A stretch of DNA of 64,000 bases, taken from positions 33,438,194 to 33,502,193 of the forward strand of contig OZ026846.1 in NCBI GenBank assembly GCA_964023205.1, read 5' to 3'. The notes under the pieces were generated by a model. That model made no database searches. It had not been told where the DNA came from and was given only the letters and a program-made list of their open reading frames with translations. Source of the DNA: Lutraria lutraria (lineage: Eukaryota > Mollusca > Bivalvia > Venerida > Mactridae). Of this stretch, positions 24,231 through 36,000 are shown piece after piece (the stretch's first letter is position 1; every line of letters starts with the position of its first letter). The translations under genes and the position numbers were made by a program.

Positions 24231-25173
24231 TCAACCACGGAAGTGGATTTAGTCTTGTTCAATAAACTGATTTGCTATGTCTGGAATCTAGGCGGATGAA
24301 TCGTCATACAGTTTATGATAGCTTGACCAAGATTTGTATCCGAATACCAGTACTCACCACATACGAGCATGAGATGTTTTTTTGTCTCAGCACGAGAACG
24401 TATTTATCCAGCTTTGTTATACCATTTTGTATGTTAGTCATCTGAATTGCCGATGTCCACTAGGCTTTGGTACAAGAAAGGCAGACTGAGTCAGTTTGTT
24501 TCTTGTTAACTTTTGGCTTGCCTGTTAACCAAATTTCATTTTTATCCCATGCAGAGGTTAAATTTAACCAATGTTTTGTACAATTGGGCGCATGTTTAGT
24601 ATAATCACAGCATACTTCAGTTTGGTTTAGAATTGTACAATGCTATTGTATGGTGATATGTCAACAATCGTATCAATATTCCAACACTAAATATAGAAAG
24701 TAATCTTGATTCCACATCAAACATGAATGCTCTCTATAATGATGATTGTAACAAGTCGTTTTACATTGAAATGTGTAATCATACACACATGATAAATCAG
24801 AAAACTAATGTAAATTACATTCAAATAAAAAAAAGTCTAATATTAACCATAAACTTTAACATAACTTCTATGATTATTAGAGTTTGACAAACAACTTCCG
24901 GTTTTACTGACTGGATCGGAAGGAACTATTTAAGCAGACTATTTAACAGTGTTGATGTAATCTTTACTCCGTTTTAGTCTGCCATAATTACTTTATTTAC
25001 TGATAAGAAATTGTCAATTAATCCGACAGAAGCTGATATTTATCTTTTAGTTGATGTCACTCGATACATCTCCATTTTGTCTTCCAATATCGTCCATAGT
25101 TTCGTATTGTGACTTTATTTCTTATAAGTTGTTAATTCCGTTCATTGTTAATACCCTTTTTAATACAAAATTG
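24231..25173. other. Intergenic, no gene seen
   Basis: Nothing beyond short open frames and AT-rich sequence. Confidence 0.4.
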
Positions 25174-25353
25174 TACAGTACAGCCTCTCCAGAGAGGTCA
25201 TTTCTTGAGCAACAACCTCCCTGCAGCAACAGCATGGTTCTTTCCCACTTCACGACTTAGTTTTTAGTTTAACCTCTCAAGAACAACATCCCCTCGACAA
25301 CAACATGATTTTGCTACTCCCAAAGTGTGATTCTTTGAAGAGGCTGCATTGTA
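25174..25353. mobile_element. MITE family 'ACAGTGCAACC', copy 2
   Basis: TACAGTACAGCCTCTCCAGA at the left mirrors GAAGAGGCTGCATTGTA at the right. Internal blocks CAACAACCTCCCTGCAGCAA and TTTTCCCACTTCACGAC-like sequence match copy 4. Confidence 0.65.
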
Positions 25354-27312
25354 TTTATGATTTATAACCTTTAGTTTATCAGAACTTATAATAAAAGGAC
25401 TTTTTGCAAGAACATAATAATGACATAAATTAATGTTACTAATTGTGTCATGAAACAGTATAGGAAAGTCATTCAACTCAAATGTACTGTATTAAAGGGG
25501 GATTCATGTTTACCGGTTAAGACCATACTTACGTTCTCTTACGTTTAATCATTTATATTATTTGTCCCTAGCAGTAGCTATAAAATTCGATTCTTGGAAG
25601 AACCCCAATTCATGTAGCTGTAGGAAAAGTCATTAAATAGACATATTTGATGGCATTTTTTTTATATGTATCGACCTTATGCACATATGTAAATACAGCA
25701 CATATTATGTTTTTAATTCTTATTTACACTAAACCAAATTTCTAAACGCCTACCATGTATTGTATAGCATTCCGTCTGTTCCGAATACTCCTGGAGATAA
25801 CGTGGCTTTAATGTATTCTTGAAGTACCGGCATTTCTCCCCATCGTATTTTTTATTCTTACAACTACCTTAGCTATATATTTTTTTCGGGGGGGGGGGGG
25901 GGGGGGGTAACCTCGCACCATTACCATCATCCAATCTCATTATGCGAGTTTTCCATTTGTAACGGCGTAGGTGGACTACAAGCGTACATCATGGTAGTAC
26001 CCCCGATCTTCCGTAACTTAACTGGATAGCTTCCCCATCATTCGTAACTACTCGGGTATTTCCGTAACTAAAAGTTACGCCTCATACATAAGTGTTGGGT
26101 TACACATTTTTGGTTATGCGGTTTCCGGGCACTACTTTTTTAACACTAGGTACTCGTTTTCAAGAATTTTTCTCAGATTTACAGACATTCAAATATGTTT
26201 ATCGTTCGTGATTGACAAAATGGACACCCAGTTCCCATTGAAAGAGGAAACGGTTGTTTCCACCGTTGGATTCCCAGGGTCAGCCATGATGGAAAGTAGC
26301 CCGTGAACAAAAAAAATGGCGGCCTGTCTGTTATGTCAGAGGCTCTTTTATTTAGACAAACGCCGAGGAGTTCCGATTGTTTCCTCACAGGTGAACTTTG
26401 TCTAGACCCGGGTGCGATTCGAACTCATTGCAACGGGGGACTTGTCTGAGACTGGAAGCAATCGACCACGAAAGTCTGTTAACTCTGTTTACTGCCAGCT
26501 GACCAGTTTCCATCAGATCAGCATGAAGCAAATATTTGTTAACAAAATAATGGTAACTTCAGTTTTGTGTAAATTTGATCAGAAATCCGCAAAATTAATA
26601 TTGATTTCAATATTTCTTCGACGCAAACCTAAAGACTTAAGAACAGCTCCATGAATGAATATTCTATTGCGACTCTGTAACGTGAACATTAAAGGCGGCC
26701 CGAAACAATAATACAGAAAGTTTATGGTAAAATTTGCATTAAACATTCACTAGGTTATACTTTATAACAAAGAATAGAAAATTGGAATTGGCGTCTCATA
26801 TGACCGTTTATTGTCTCCGGCACGGTTTTTACGGGCTTTTTGTTGAAACTTTTTCTTTTCGAAGAAACCGTTTTATGGTGATGAATTATTTAATGTAAAA
26901 ACCATGCGATCTTAGCACAAGATGAACACTTTGTTGGTGATAACAAATGACATTTTAGTTTTCAGTACAATCACTTAGTGATTTAATCGCTTTCATGGCT
27001 ACATACTGTCTCAATTCACAATCTTGTTGTCTTTCTTGGTAAGTCTTACAGTTATTATTAATGTGTTTTTTTCACTTATAGATAAGACTTATATGATAGT
27101 ATATAAATACATGTAGTCAATAAACCACAGAATAATAAATTGTTTACTACAAAATGGAAATAAGGGACTTGATTCATAGACAACTGGCTTTCGAGAAATA
27201 CCAGAACAGCGACAAAGAAATTGATTAAATAAGAAAGCGGATAAAAGGAAAACACCTGATAACAAAAGACACATATTTACAAGAATTTACCTGATAACGA
27301 AAATAAATTGGG
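25354..27312. other. Intergenic, no gene seen
   Basis: It contains a long poly-G run (about 25888-25907) that is hard to sequence. A tRNA-like segment at 26395-26490 is listed separately. No coding exon is recognised. Confidence 0.4.
26395..26490 (-). repeat. tRNA-like sequence, likely SINE head
   Basis: The minus strand carries TTTCGTGGTCGATTGCTTCC and a box B-like GAGTTCGAATCGCACC about 40 bases later. The anticodon arm cannot be folded convincingly by eye. Confidence 0.35.
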
Positions 27313-28270
27313 CTACAAGAAAACACATAATAACAAAAAGACCCAGGATTACAAGAAAACACATGACAACAAAAAGACCCAGGATTACAAGAAAATACAT
27401 AATAACAAAAAGACCCAGGATTACAAGAAAATACGTAATAACAAAAAGACCCAGGATTACAAGAAAATACATGACAACAAAAAGACCCAGGATTACAAGA
27501 AAACACATGACAACAAAAAGACCCAGGATTACAAGAAAATACATAATAACAAAATAACACAGGATTACAAGAAAATACATAATAACAAAAAGACCCCGGA
27601 TTACAAGAAAATACATAATAACAAAAAGACCCAGGATTACAAGAAAATACATGACAACAAAAATACCCAGGATTACAAGAAAACACATGACAACAAAAAG
27701 ACACAGGATTACAAGAAAATACATAATAACAAAAAGACCCAGGATTACAAGAAAACACATAATAACAAAAAGACCCAGGATTACAAGAAAATACATAACA
27801 ACAAAAAGACCCAGGATTACAAGAAAACACATAATAACAAAAATACCCAGGATTACAAGAAAATACATAATAACAAAAAGACCCAGGATTACAAGAAAAC
27901 ACATGACAACAAATATACCCAGGATTACAAGAAAACACATGACAACAAAAATACCCAGGATTACAAGAAAACACATGACAACAAAAAGACCCAGGATTAC
28001 AAGAAAACACATGACAACAAAAAGACCCAGGATTACAAGAAAATACATAATAACAAAAAGACCCAGGATTACAAGAAAACACATGACAACAAAAAGACCC
28101 AGGATTACAAGAAAACACATGACAACAAAAAGACCCAGGATTACAAGAAAATACATAATAACAAAAAGACCCAGGATTACAAGAAAATACATGATAACAA
28201 AAATACCCAGGATTACAAGAAAATACATGATAACAAAAAGACCCAGGATTACAAGAAAACACATAATGAC
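27313..28270 (+). repeat. 36-bp minisatellite, about 26.5 copies
   Basis: The unit is AAGACCCAGGATTACAAG plus AAAACACATGACAACAAA, with variants AAAATACATAATAAC. Because 36 is divisible by 3 and no unit holds a stop in several frames, open frames of 219-345 codons appear on both strands (12-residue repeats DYKKTHDNKKTQ or FLVILGLFVIMY). The long plus frame has no ATG at its start, so I do not call a gene. Confidence 0.93.
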
Positions 28271-29018
28271 AAAATATTTAAAAACATCTATACTGAAAAA
28301 AAGAAAATAAAGCAGTGACCGGAAAATCTTGGCTATATCCTGTCAGTAGGTCACGTGGTTCGCTTAATTTTCGTCACAGAAGTTTCTGTATTCCTACGCA
28401 CCGAAGACCGCGTGTTACAAATCATTGTGCTTCTATGTTATAAAATGAGATATAAATGTTAAATGTTATAAATAAAGTTGATACTTAAATTCTCAACGTA
28501 TTTTATTGAGTTATTATTCCAAATATCATGCCAATTATAAGGGATTGTTTTGCTGTCGCCTCATGTTGTGGAATGGGTATGAGGCTGTCAAAGTTAGGGA
28601 CACTATATAGGTGTGTTTTTAAATCCAAGTAAATAGAGTTTTAATACATATTTTGTAGTAGAAACAGGATAAATCGAATACATGGTTAGTGTTGAGATGG
28701 AGACAGTTGAAATGGACTAACCTATCTTTTCATAGCAGAGGACAAAGTGAACTAATTGTATTGCATAGAATCAGACTGAATCAATTTACACAATACAGAT
28801 TACATAGCAATTGGCTGAATGATGTACTTGGCGACAGATGAAATAATATATTTATGATAGCGATTCCATCCTATTAAGAATACAAAAAGTTGGATCACTT
28901 TCTGTCGGTTTAATTCACGTCGTATATTCACATGTATACGACAAGCGGCTTACCTAACAAGTTCTACTGGACTGTACTAACTTCCCATTCAACAAAGTGG
29001 TGATAATGTCAAACCTTT
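28271..29018. other. Intergenic, no gene seen
   Basis: AT-rich sequence without recognisable exon. Confidence 0.4.
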
Positions 29019-30360
29019 TAGGGCTCCTTTCGAATATAACTCCTCGGGTTTGCTCTATTCTGTGAGTGGAACACTTTAATTTGGGGAGCTGTATACGGAA
29101 AAATGCATGTGCAAAGTCGAATACAGCTCGCATACATCTTTATCAATTTGATGATATACATGTCAACGAGAACCAGTTACTTTACTGAGTGTCATTAAAG
29201 TTTGGCCAAGTTATCTAATTTCCTTCAGATAATGTCGGAACGGACAACAGACAGCCATACACACAAACAGACTGGCATTCTCACAAGGCTAATTTTGTGA
29301 GGTTATTTCTTGGTTCTTTTTGTTGATTTAAATCACAAACCACTTCTTCTTTCCGGAATACAACCTTTAACCCTATAATGACTGAATGAACCGAACAACC
29401 ACAACATTATATGTACATGACAGACAGAAGGACAGACAGACGGACGGACGGAAAAACGAAAATTTAAAATTTTAATGAAATTTGTCTTGTATGAAAAAAT
29501 TGGGGGTCTCTATCCGAGAAAAAGCAACAACTACTCCGAATACAGCTTCTTATTTTAATACGTGAGCTATATTCGGCGAATAGAGCTCCCCGGGGAGCTG
29601 TGTCAAACCCTATAGGGATCCTTTCGAGTGTAACTCCTCGGGGCAGCTCTATTCGGTGAATGACACTCTTTAAATTGTAGAGCTCTACACGTAAAAACAT
29701 GTGCAAAGTCGAATATAGCTTTGATAAAAAGGATGGTAAAAAAGTTACTTGGCTGAGTCATTTGTCCGAATGGTTTGGCAGGAGATCTATTCATGTAGGT
29801 CAATGATTCCAAATAGGTTTTATTAAGTACATTATACATGTACATGTATAGCAATTTTCTTATGATAAAGTCAGGACAGTCAAAAGACAGATAGACAAAC
29901 ATTCTCACAAGGAAAATTTCGTGAGGTTTTCTCTTTGGTCTTTTTGATAATATTTCCCAGAATTTACTTCTTATCCTAAGATTCCAACTTTTAACGCCAT
30001 AATGACTTTATGAACTTAACAACTTCAAAATGACATTTAGCATGTACAGACGGACATGCAGACCCACGCACGGACGCAATCACGCACGTACGGACAACAT
30101 GGCTATTGCAATGTAAATAAATAACTTGTCGTCATGTGCTTAATGTATCTAACATAATTAAGATACTTTGGGATCTCCATCCGAGGAAAAGCAACAACTA
30201 CTCCTAATGCAGATTTTTATTTAGTACAGGAAATATATTTGAAAAGATCCCTATTGGGCGTGACAGAGTTGTATACGAAAGCGTTTGCGAATACAGATCC
30301 CCCAGGAGTTATATCCGAAAGGATCTCTATAGGGTGTGACACGGCAACTTCTCCACAAAT
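29019..30360 (+). repeat. Tandemly duplicated ~600-bp interspersed repeat with ACGG tract
   Basis: GGGCTCCTTTCGAATATAAC near 29021 recurs as GGGATCCTTTCGAGTGTAAC near 29615, a 594-bp offset. CATTCTCACAAGG, TTTTTGTTGATT-like, CATAATGACT and GACGGACGG blocks follow in the same order in both units. AAAGCAACAACTACTCC occurs near 29521 and 30188. Parts of a third unit border reach 30350. It may be a pearl-like or SINE-like element; no protein is encoded. Confidence 0.7.
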
Positions 30361-30407
30361 AGAGGAATTCGATATTTTTGTCAAACCTTTACAGAAGGGT
30401 AAAAACT

Positions 30408-30490
30408 GCGGTCACCGGGACTCGATCCCGTATCGCCGGGTAACAAGTCAAGCGCACCAACCAATGGACCACAATCGCTGCCTAATAGTA
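30408..30490 (-). repeat. tRNA-like sequence, likely SINE head
   Basis: The minus strand reads GTGGTCCATTGGTTGGTGCG (box A-like) then GGGATCGAGTCCCGG (box B), with GCG/CGC ends that could pair. No clean cloverleaf was confirmed, so a functional tRNA is unlikely. Confidence 0.45.
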
Positions 30491-31263
30491 CAGAAAAATT
30501 CCTACGAAAAAGTTTGTACATGACTTTATTAAAGGAATGTTATATGCATAAAAAGTGAAATCAAATTGCCTCTCTTCATTGTTAGATAACTATGAGTTTT
30601 ACAATTAACCAGTCTAATAAACTGTTGATTTTGATTGTGTTGTGGTCTGTTACCATTTAAAGACAAGATATAACCAGTCAAGAGTAATAAGACTGAAAAT
30701 AAACGATTCCTGTAATTGCGTATTGCAAATAACTGAAAGTCACGTGAGGCCGAATCAGAAGTCCTATTTTTCACGCAGCGTCTGTCAATCAGACGGCACC
30801 ACAAGGCGTGTGTGAAATTGATTGATCGTTCAAATGTTTCTACAACTCACTGCTTCAATAATTGAACTTACTTTAGTATTAACATATGTACTGGAATCAT
30901 TAATGTCCGTATCAGATCTGTGGATCTTTCAATGTCCCATCGCACCAGGGAGTGTTGGCCATATTGAAAACCTTTAACAGGGAAAGAAATCTTGTTTACC
31001 ACACAGTCTCTGTGGCCATTTCATCTAGAACTCACTTTGATATGGACACGGCAGATGTCTATTTTGCTTTCTTTTTCTTTTATTTATCATAGGTCCGTCA
31101 TTTAAAGTAAACTCGAACTGATGTATGTATTCAGAGTAAGGGCGTGTTTAAGTGATGTTTACTATATGAACACAAATTGGCTCACTTTATAATAAACGCA
31201 CATCATGGTAGTTGAAGTTATACTAAGCAATGCCTAACATTTGTACATCATTGTAATTTGTTC
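30491..31263. other. Intergenic, no gene seen
   Basis: The 91-codon minus frame at 30529-30804 has no known motif. Confidence 0.4.
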
Positions 31264-31443
31264 TACAGTGTAACCTCCATGAAGGTCATCTCCATACAAC
31301 AGCCACCTCCCTGTTACAGCCAGTATACTGGTAACCCAACTTGATGTTTTGCTCTATTTTCATTCTCTCGACAACATCCGCCTCCTTACAAAAGCTTTTT
31401 TTGCCATTCCCTTTAGTGTCCGTTGTTGGGAGGTTTCACTGCT
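31264..31443. mobile_element. MITE family 'ACAGTGTAACC', copy 3 (second subfamily)
   Basis: TACAGTGTAACCTCCATGAA mirrors TTGGGAGGTTTCACTG. Internal AGCCACCTCCCTGTTACAGC is identical in the 55266 copy and defines a subfamily. Confidence 0.68.
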
Positions 31444-31855
31444 TTAAGAAATGCGTTGAAACAATACATGAATGGTTTAAAACTCGCATTACTTCCTTTA
31501 GTTTGTTTAAGTAATTGTGTCTAATATCTTTCCGTTACATTATTTTCATTTAACTCGCTTATATATATAAATTCTGATCTAGTTTATATGCTGGATAAAA
31601 TATAATCCACGTATGAGAAATCAAGATGTCAAATTTTGTCAATATCTTGTAATTAAGCATTAATTGTTTTCATGTTGTCATTGTAAGTGAACACACCCGG
31701 GAATTACTTGATACAAATGTAACTACGACCCAATATTACTCTTGATACTTGACGAAATGCTAATTCCATACATTTCTTAATCAAAATGGACACATTGATA
31801 AAGTAATCAGGTTGATTTCAATTCAAAATGATATTTTGTTTGTTTGTTTATTTCA

Positions 31856-32062
31856 GTTTTAGTTCCCTCTCACTGATTGGGGATCGTGATTTAGAGTCCA
31901 GCTACCGACCATGTCTCTTTATGTCAGAAAGTAGGCAGTTGCTTACGGAGGATGGGAGTCTAGTACTGGTTCTTCCCAGGAACGATGGTTAGGTGAACTG
32001 TCTGCCTCATATGACTCTGATTGTTGAATAGGGGCGTAAAACTCAAACAAACAAACGAACGA
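31856..32062 (+). repeat. tRNA-derived SINE (family A), head truncated
   Basis: CTCTCACTGATTGGGGATCG, CAGCTACCGACCATGTCTCT and GGAGGATGGGAGTCTAGTAC are present. The copy ends in CAAA repeats (about 32045-32072), which suggests retrotransposition. Confidence 0.7.
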
Positions 32063-32072
32063 ACAAACAAAC

Positions 32073-33029
32073 AAAGGGATTGCACGTGCATTTTACTACG
32101 CAGTGAAGGCACTTACATGTTTCGCTTCACGATAAATGCACGCGAATGTAGCACTTACGCAGCCAAGATTGTTCATACTGTTTTTAACATTTTGATGCAG
32201 AAATGAACGTGAACATTTAGCTTATTGATGCTCTATAGAGCTACTAAAATATAAACATTAGACCTTCCTCTACATTTAAAGCAAGACATGTCCCAGATTG
32301 ACCTATGCTATTGGTGCGACGTTTTCCCAACAACAACAAATAAACAATTGAATACAGTCAAGCTCGCTAGGAATAACCAAATTACACATTTATTTTGTAA
32401 GGCAGCATTTAAAATACATATAGTATAAAAGATAATTATCAGAATGATATGTATTCCATTAAAATATAGCTCAATAACAAAACAGGCAGTAAAATAAATA
32501 AAACAATGAAATGCAATGGGTTAGACAAATGGGATGTTTTGATAAACACGTTTATGTATATCGCATAATATACGATCGCATACGATTGCACATCATACGT
32601 ATTTAATTCTATCTTAAATATAATGTGTATTTAAGTACATATATAATTACTTCGCATACTGTTGGCTCACCCTTTTTCTTTATTTGTAATTACTACGTAT
32701 TTCATTCTGTACGCGAATCTCTTTGAAGCGTTCGTTACAGCCACGACATCGATTTCCGGTTACCGAACAGTATATTGTAGTTTGGAGTCAGCGGGCTTGT
32801 CAATAGGGCGTGTCCACGTGACCTCGTGTAGGAGATTATTGGGTAAACACGACGTCACTTCTCCAGTCATTTAAACGCTGCCGATTTTTCGAAGAACGGA
32901 GAACAAATTAAGTTACTGAAAGGCAAACTTTTATACGCGAATGCTATCATTTTTGGCTTGTGGGTAAAACATATCGTCAGTGAAAAATAGAGACTTAATA
33001 TTTTATTATTGAAGAAAAACAGAAGAAAA
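32073..33029. other. Upstream region of the myomodulin gene
   Basis: AT-rich distally, then less so in the 300 bases before the start codon, where the E-box and CRE-like sites lie. The 70-codon frame at 32662-32874 overlaps these sites and shows no domain. No clear TATA box was found. Confidence 0.4.
32815..32858 (+). promoter_or_regulatory. E-box and CRE-like sites upstream of the myomodulin gene
   Basis: CACGTG is at 32815-32820 and GACGTCAC, one base from the palindromic CRE TGACGTCA, is at 32851-32858. They lie about 170-215 bases before the start codon. Cyclic-AMP control of neuropeptide genes is common, but use here is inferred. Confidence 0.3.
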
Positions 33030-33084
33030 ATGAACTACAATTTACCAATCGCTTTAATAGTGTTCTGTATATACACAGTATCAG
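33030..33084 (+). CDS. Myomodulin precursor exon 1 (signal peptide)
   Basis: The ATG at 33030 follows an A-rich context (aagaaaaATG) and encodes MNYNLPIALIVFCIYTVS plus one base, then donor GTATGT at 33085. This is a classic short signal peptide. It is paired with the exon at 47578 by phase, strand and the need for a secretory leader, so the link is inferred. Confidence 0.78.
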
Positions 33085-36000
33085 GTATGTTCTTTATTTT
33101 CTTAGTCTTTTTAATTTTATACATTTTAGTACTTGACAAAAAATTCATATTAATATTTACGTTTTTATTTTAAACGTTTCGCTTAAATGTTCATTATGTA
33201 AAAAAAACGGATAAGAATTATGCACAAAATAAAAAAAATGTACTAACCGTATGTCTTGTGAAGCTGCTTCGACCAATTTAGATAAACGATCACATATTGC
33301 TTTTCTAAACCTAGATGTAAGACATAAATTTCCTATTTCTTATAACAATATTTATGTGTTATACAACAATATCAGAATACTTTATTTGCATTATAAAAAT
33401 GATATTTTTGTATATAATAAAATTTACCAAAATGTTTCGATAAGTTAAACATTCAAGATATATCATAAGAGAGAGAGAGAGAGAGTATTATGAATTGTTT
33501 ATTAAAAATAAAATAATAAAAACATCTCACAGGAATTTGAGCAAAGGTACATCGCGAAAAAGCATATGCTTTAAATGACACAACACCAGTTCCAAAGCAG
33601 TTGTAGCCATTATGTTAAAATACTATCAATGTTCACATTTTTTACGGAATACCTTACCAAACATACTATAAGTTAACATTAACATTAACAATAAACATCT
33701 TGTTTGTAAACGAACTAAGACTTAGTAACTCAAAGTTTACAAAAAAAGTTTTAATGATACTAAATCAATTTCCTTCCTTACATTTAGGGTGAAAGAAAAT
33801 ATCAAAACTTGTATATAATTATGTTAAATTCACTGTTTTTTCAGTAAATACCGTACAATATAACAGAGATACAACCGGAATAGACTTTTCAACTATTTAT
33901 AAGTAGTATTTGAAATTTATGTTCTTTGAAGAAACATTCTCAAATAACCAAACGCTAAAAAAGTTTATTTTTATCTTTAATTTGTAACTATTTCTTGTGC
34001 GTTCATATTAGAGGTCTTTAACAGATGGAACTCTATGCGCAGTAAAGCATGAATGATCAGAATGCAATATAATAATAGACTCTCTCAACATCATCAGTAA
34101 ATTTCTAATTCCACATTTATAGAATAACCTTTATAATTTTACATTCATGAAATCAAAGGAAATTTTTATTTTATTTTCATTTTGTTACGTTTATTATCGT
34201 ACCAACTTGTCAAGCGAATGCTTCATGTTTGACGTCCGATGTGGCGCCTATATAGTCGGGTGTTTATATTTCTTAAACAGATTTCTATATTCACTCACTG
34301 CTATGAGTTCCAATCACATCCGGGGACCAGAAAAAAAATATTTGAGGAAGCTGTTTATAGTTAGATTGGTTATATCAATGTATACACATGGTGGTCTTCC
34401 TTCACTGTTAAAACTGGAAAAGTTGCAAAATCACCACAGCTGTTAGTGCTACCTTTAGCTCCAATATCTCGTATGTTCAGTTCTTGTCTACTATCATAAT
34501 CAAGGTCTGAGGGTTGGTCTTATTTAACAGATCTATCAGGCAGATATTAACCATCGACACTGGATATTTCATATGTTATAATGTTGACCATCATATCTAT
34601 TTCTGCAATAATTATTTCTTACGTAGCTATATAGTATAGGCCTCTAAGCTTATCAGCTTATTTCAATACACTGAATGTTTAATGTTGCCATTTGAAAAAG
34701 AACTCGGTAAATTATTTGTAAACGCGGACCAGATGTTTTTTTAAACAATGAGCCGCGACCATGATTCAGTGGTTAATGTGCTGGATTTGTAACTCGGCGA
34801 TCCTGGTTCCATTCCCGGTCGCGGCAGGTCATACCCTTCTTTGAAAAATTGAGAACATTGTCGACTTTCCTCCACATATGGAGAGGTTGTCGACTCCTTG
34901 TGGAGGGGTAAGTTAGTACTGGTTAGAATACAGTCCAGGAAAAGTGATTTGGTGAATCGACTGCCGTATATAACTGAAAAAGAATGTTGAAAAAAAAACG
35001 GCGTGGAACCCAAATAAATGAATGAATTTGAAACTATGATACACTTATATTCCGCATATCCATAGATATTCAATAACAACTTGAAATGTCATTGAAGTCC
35101 ACCGATTACTAAAATATTCCTAATCGAAAAAAATATGTCATAATATTTCATTATTATTTCTGAAACAGTAGCAATATCTTCATTTATTGATAATTGTTAT
35201 TTGTTCACTGATAAAAACATTCAATTATTTTAGATATTGCAAACAAAGCAAATAATTCTTGAAGATCATTTCCCATCATGTTAGGCAATTGACGTTAATA
35301 TTTCATATTAGAATACGGAAGCAATGACATTTATAAAACTGCTTTGCGTCTGAGATACAATCCAGGAACAAGTAAGTCTCCCAAATATGTAATTACTGAC
35401 TTAGGAATTACAAGAAATGATGTATTGTAAAATCACAACTTTAATCTTCCATTTGATGCCATATTTTACTGTAACTTAATAATTGGTATTCGCTGTTAAC
35501 AACATTCATCTATTTTTTCATTGTTCACATCTTTCAGGTAATTCAGCGTGTCATTCGTGAAGTAAAATACACGGGTTTATTCAAGCATTTACTGTCAATT
35601 TTATTCTAATGAAATAACATATACTAAATACAATGAAACTGTTTCATACATTACATATATATCATTATCAAACTATTCAACTTGAATACTTTCAAACTAT
35701 AATACTATCAAACTATAAAATTTGACTGTGATTTACGGGCGTTCCTCTTTGAGTTAAATTAATAAACGTTTGCGTTATAAATGTAAATCTGTGTCTGTCC
35801 AGATGTACGCTGGGTATATTCCATGTGAACCGTTTATTTCGTAGAGCACACAAACAAATGACGTGCGTGGAACTTTTTTAAAAACGCTATCAGGCAAAGT
35901 CTGCGCACGATGTGTCCGGCGAAACATTATTCTATTAGTAAGCAATCGTCGATAAGTTCACTTTGTTAAACTATGTACAACATTATGTTAACTTTTGTCA

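Noticed and set aside
25888..25907. Poly-G run as a G-quadruplex regulator
   Set aside because: A simple homopolymer far from any gene, and its length may be a sequencing artefact.
27225..28318. Frames of 219-345 codons on both strands
   Set aside because: They are translations of the 36-bp tandem array. The plus frame lacks an ATG, and no splice or domain evidence exists.
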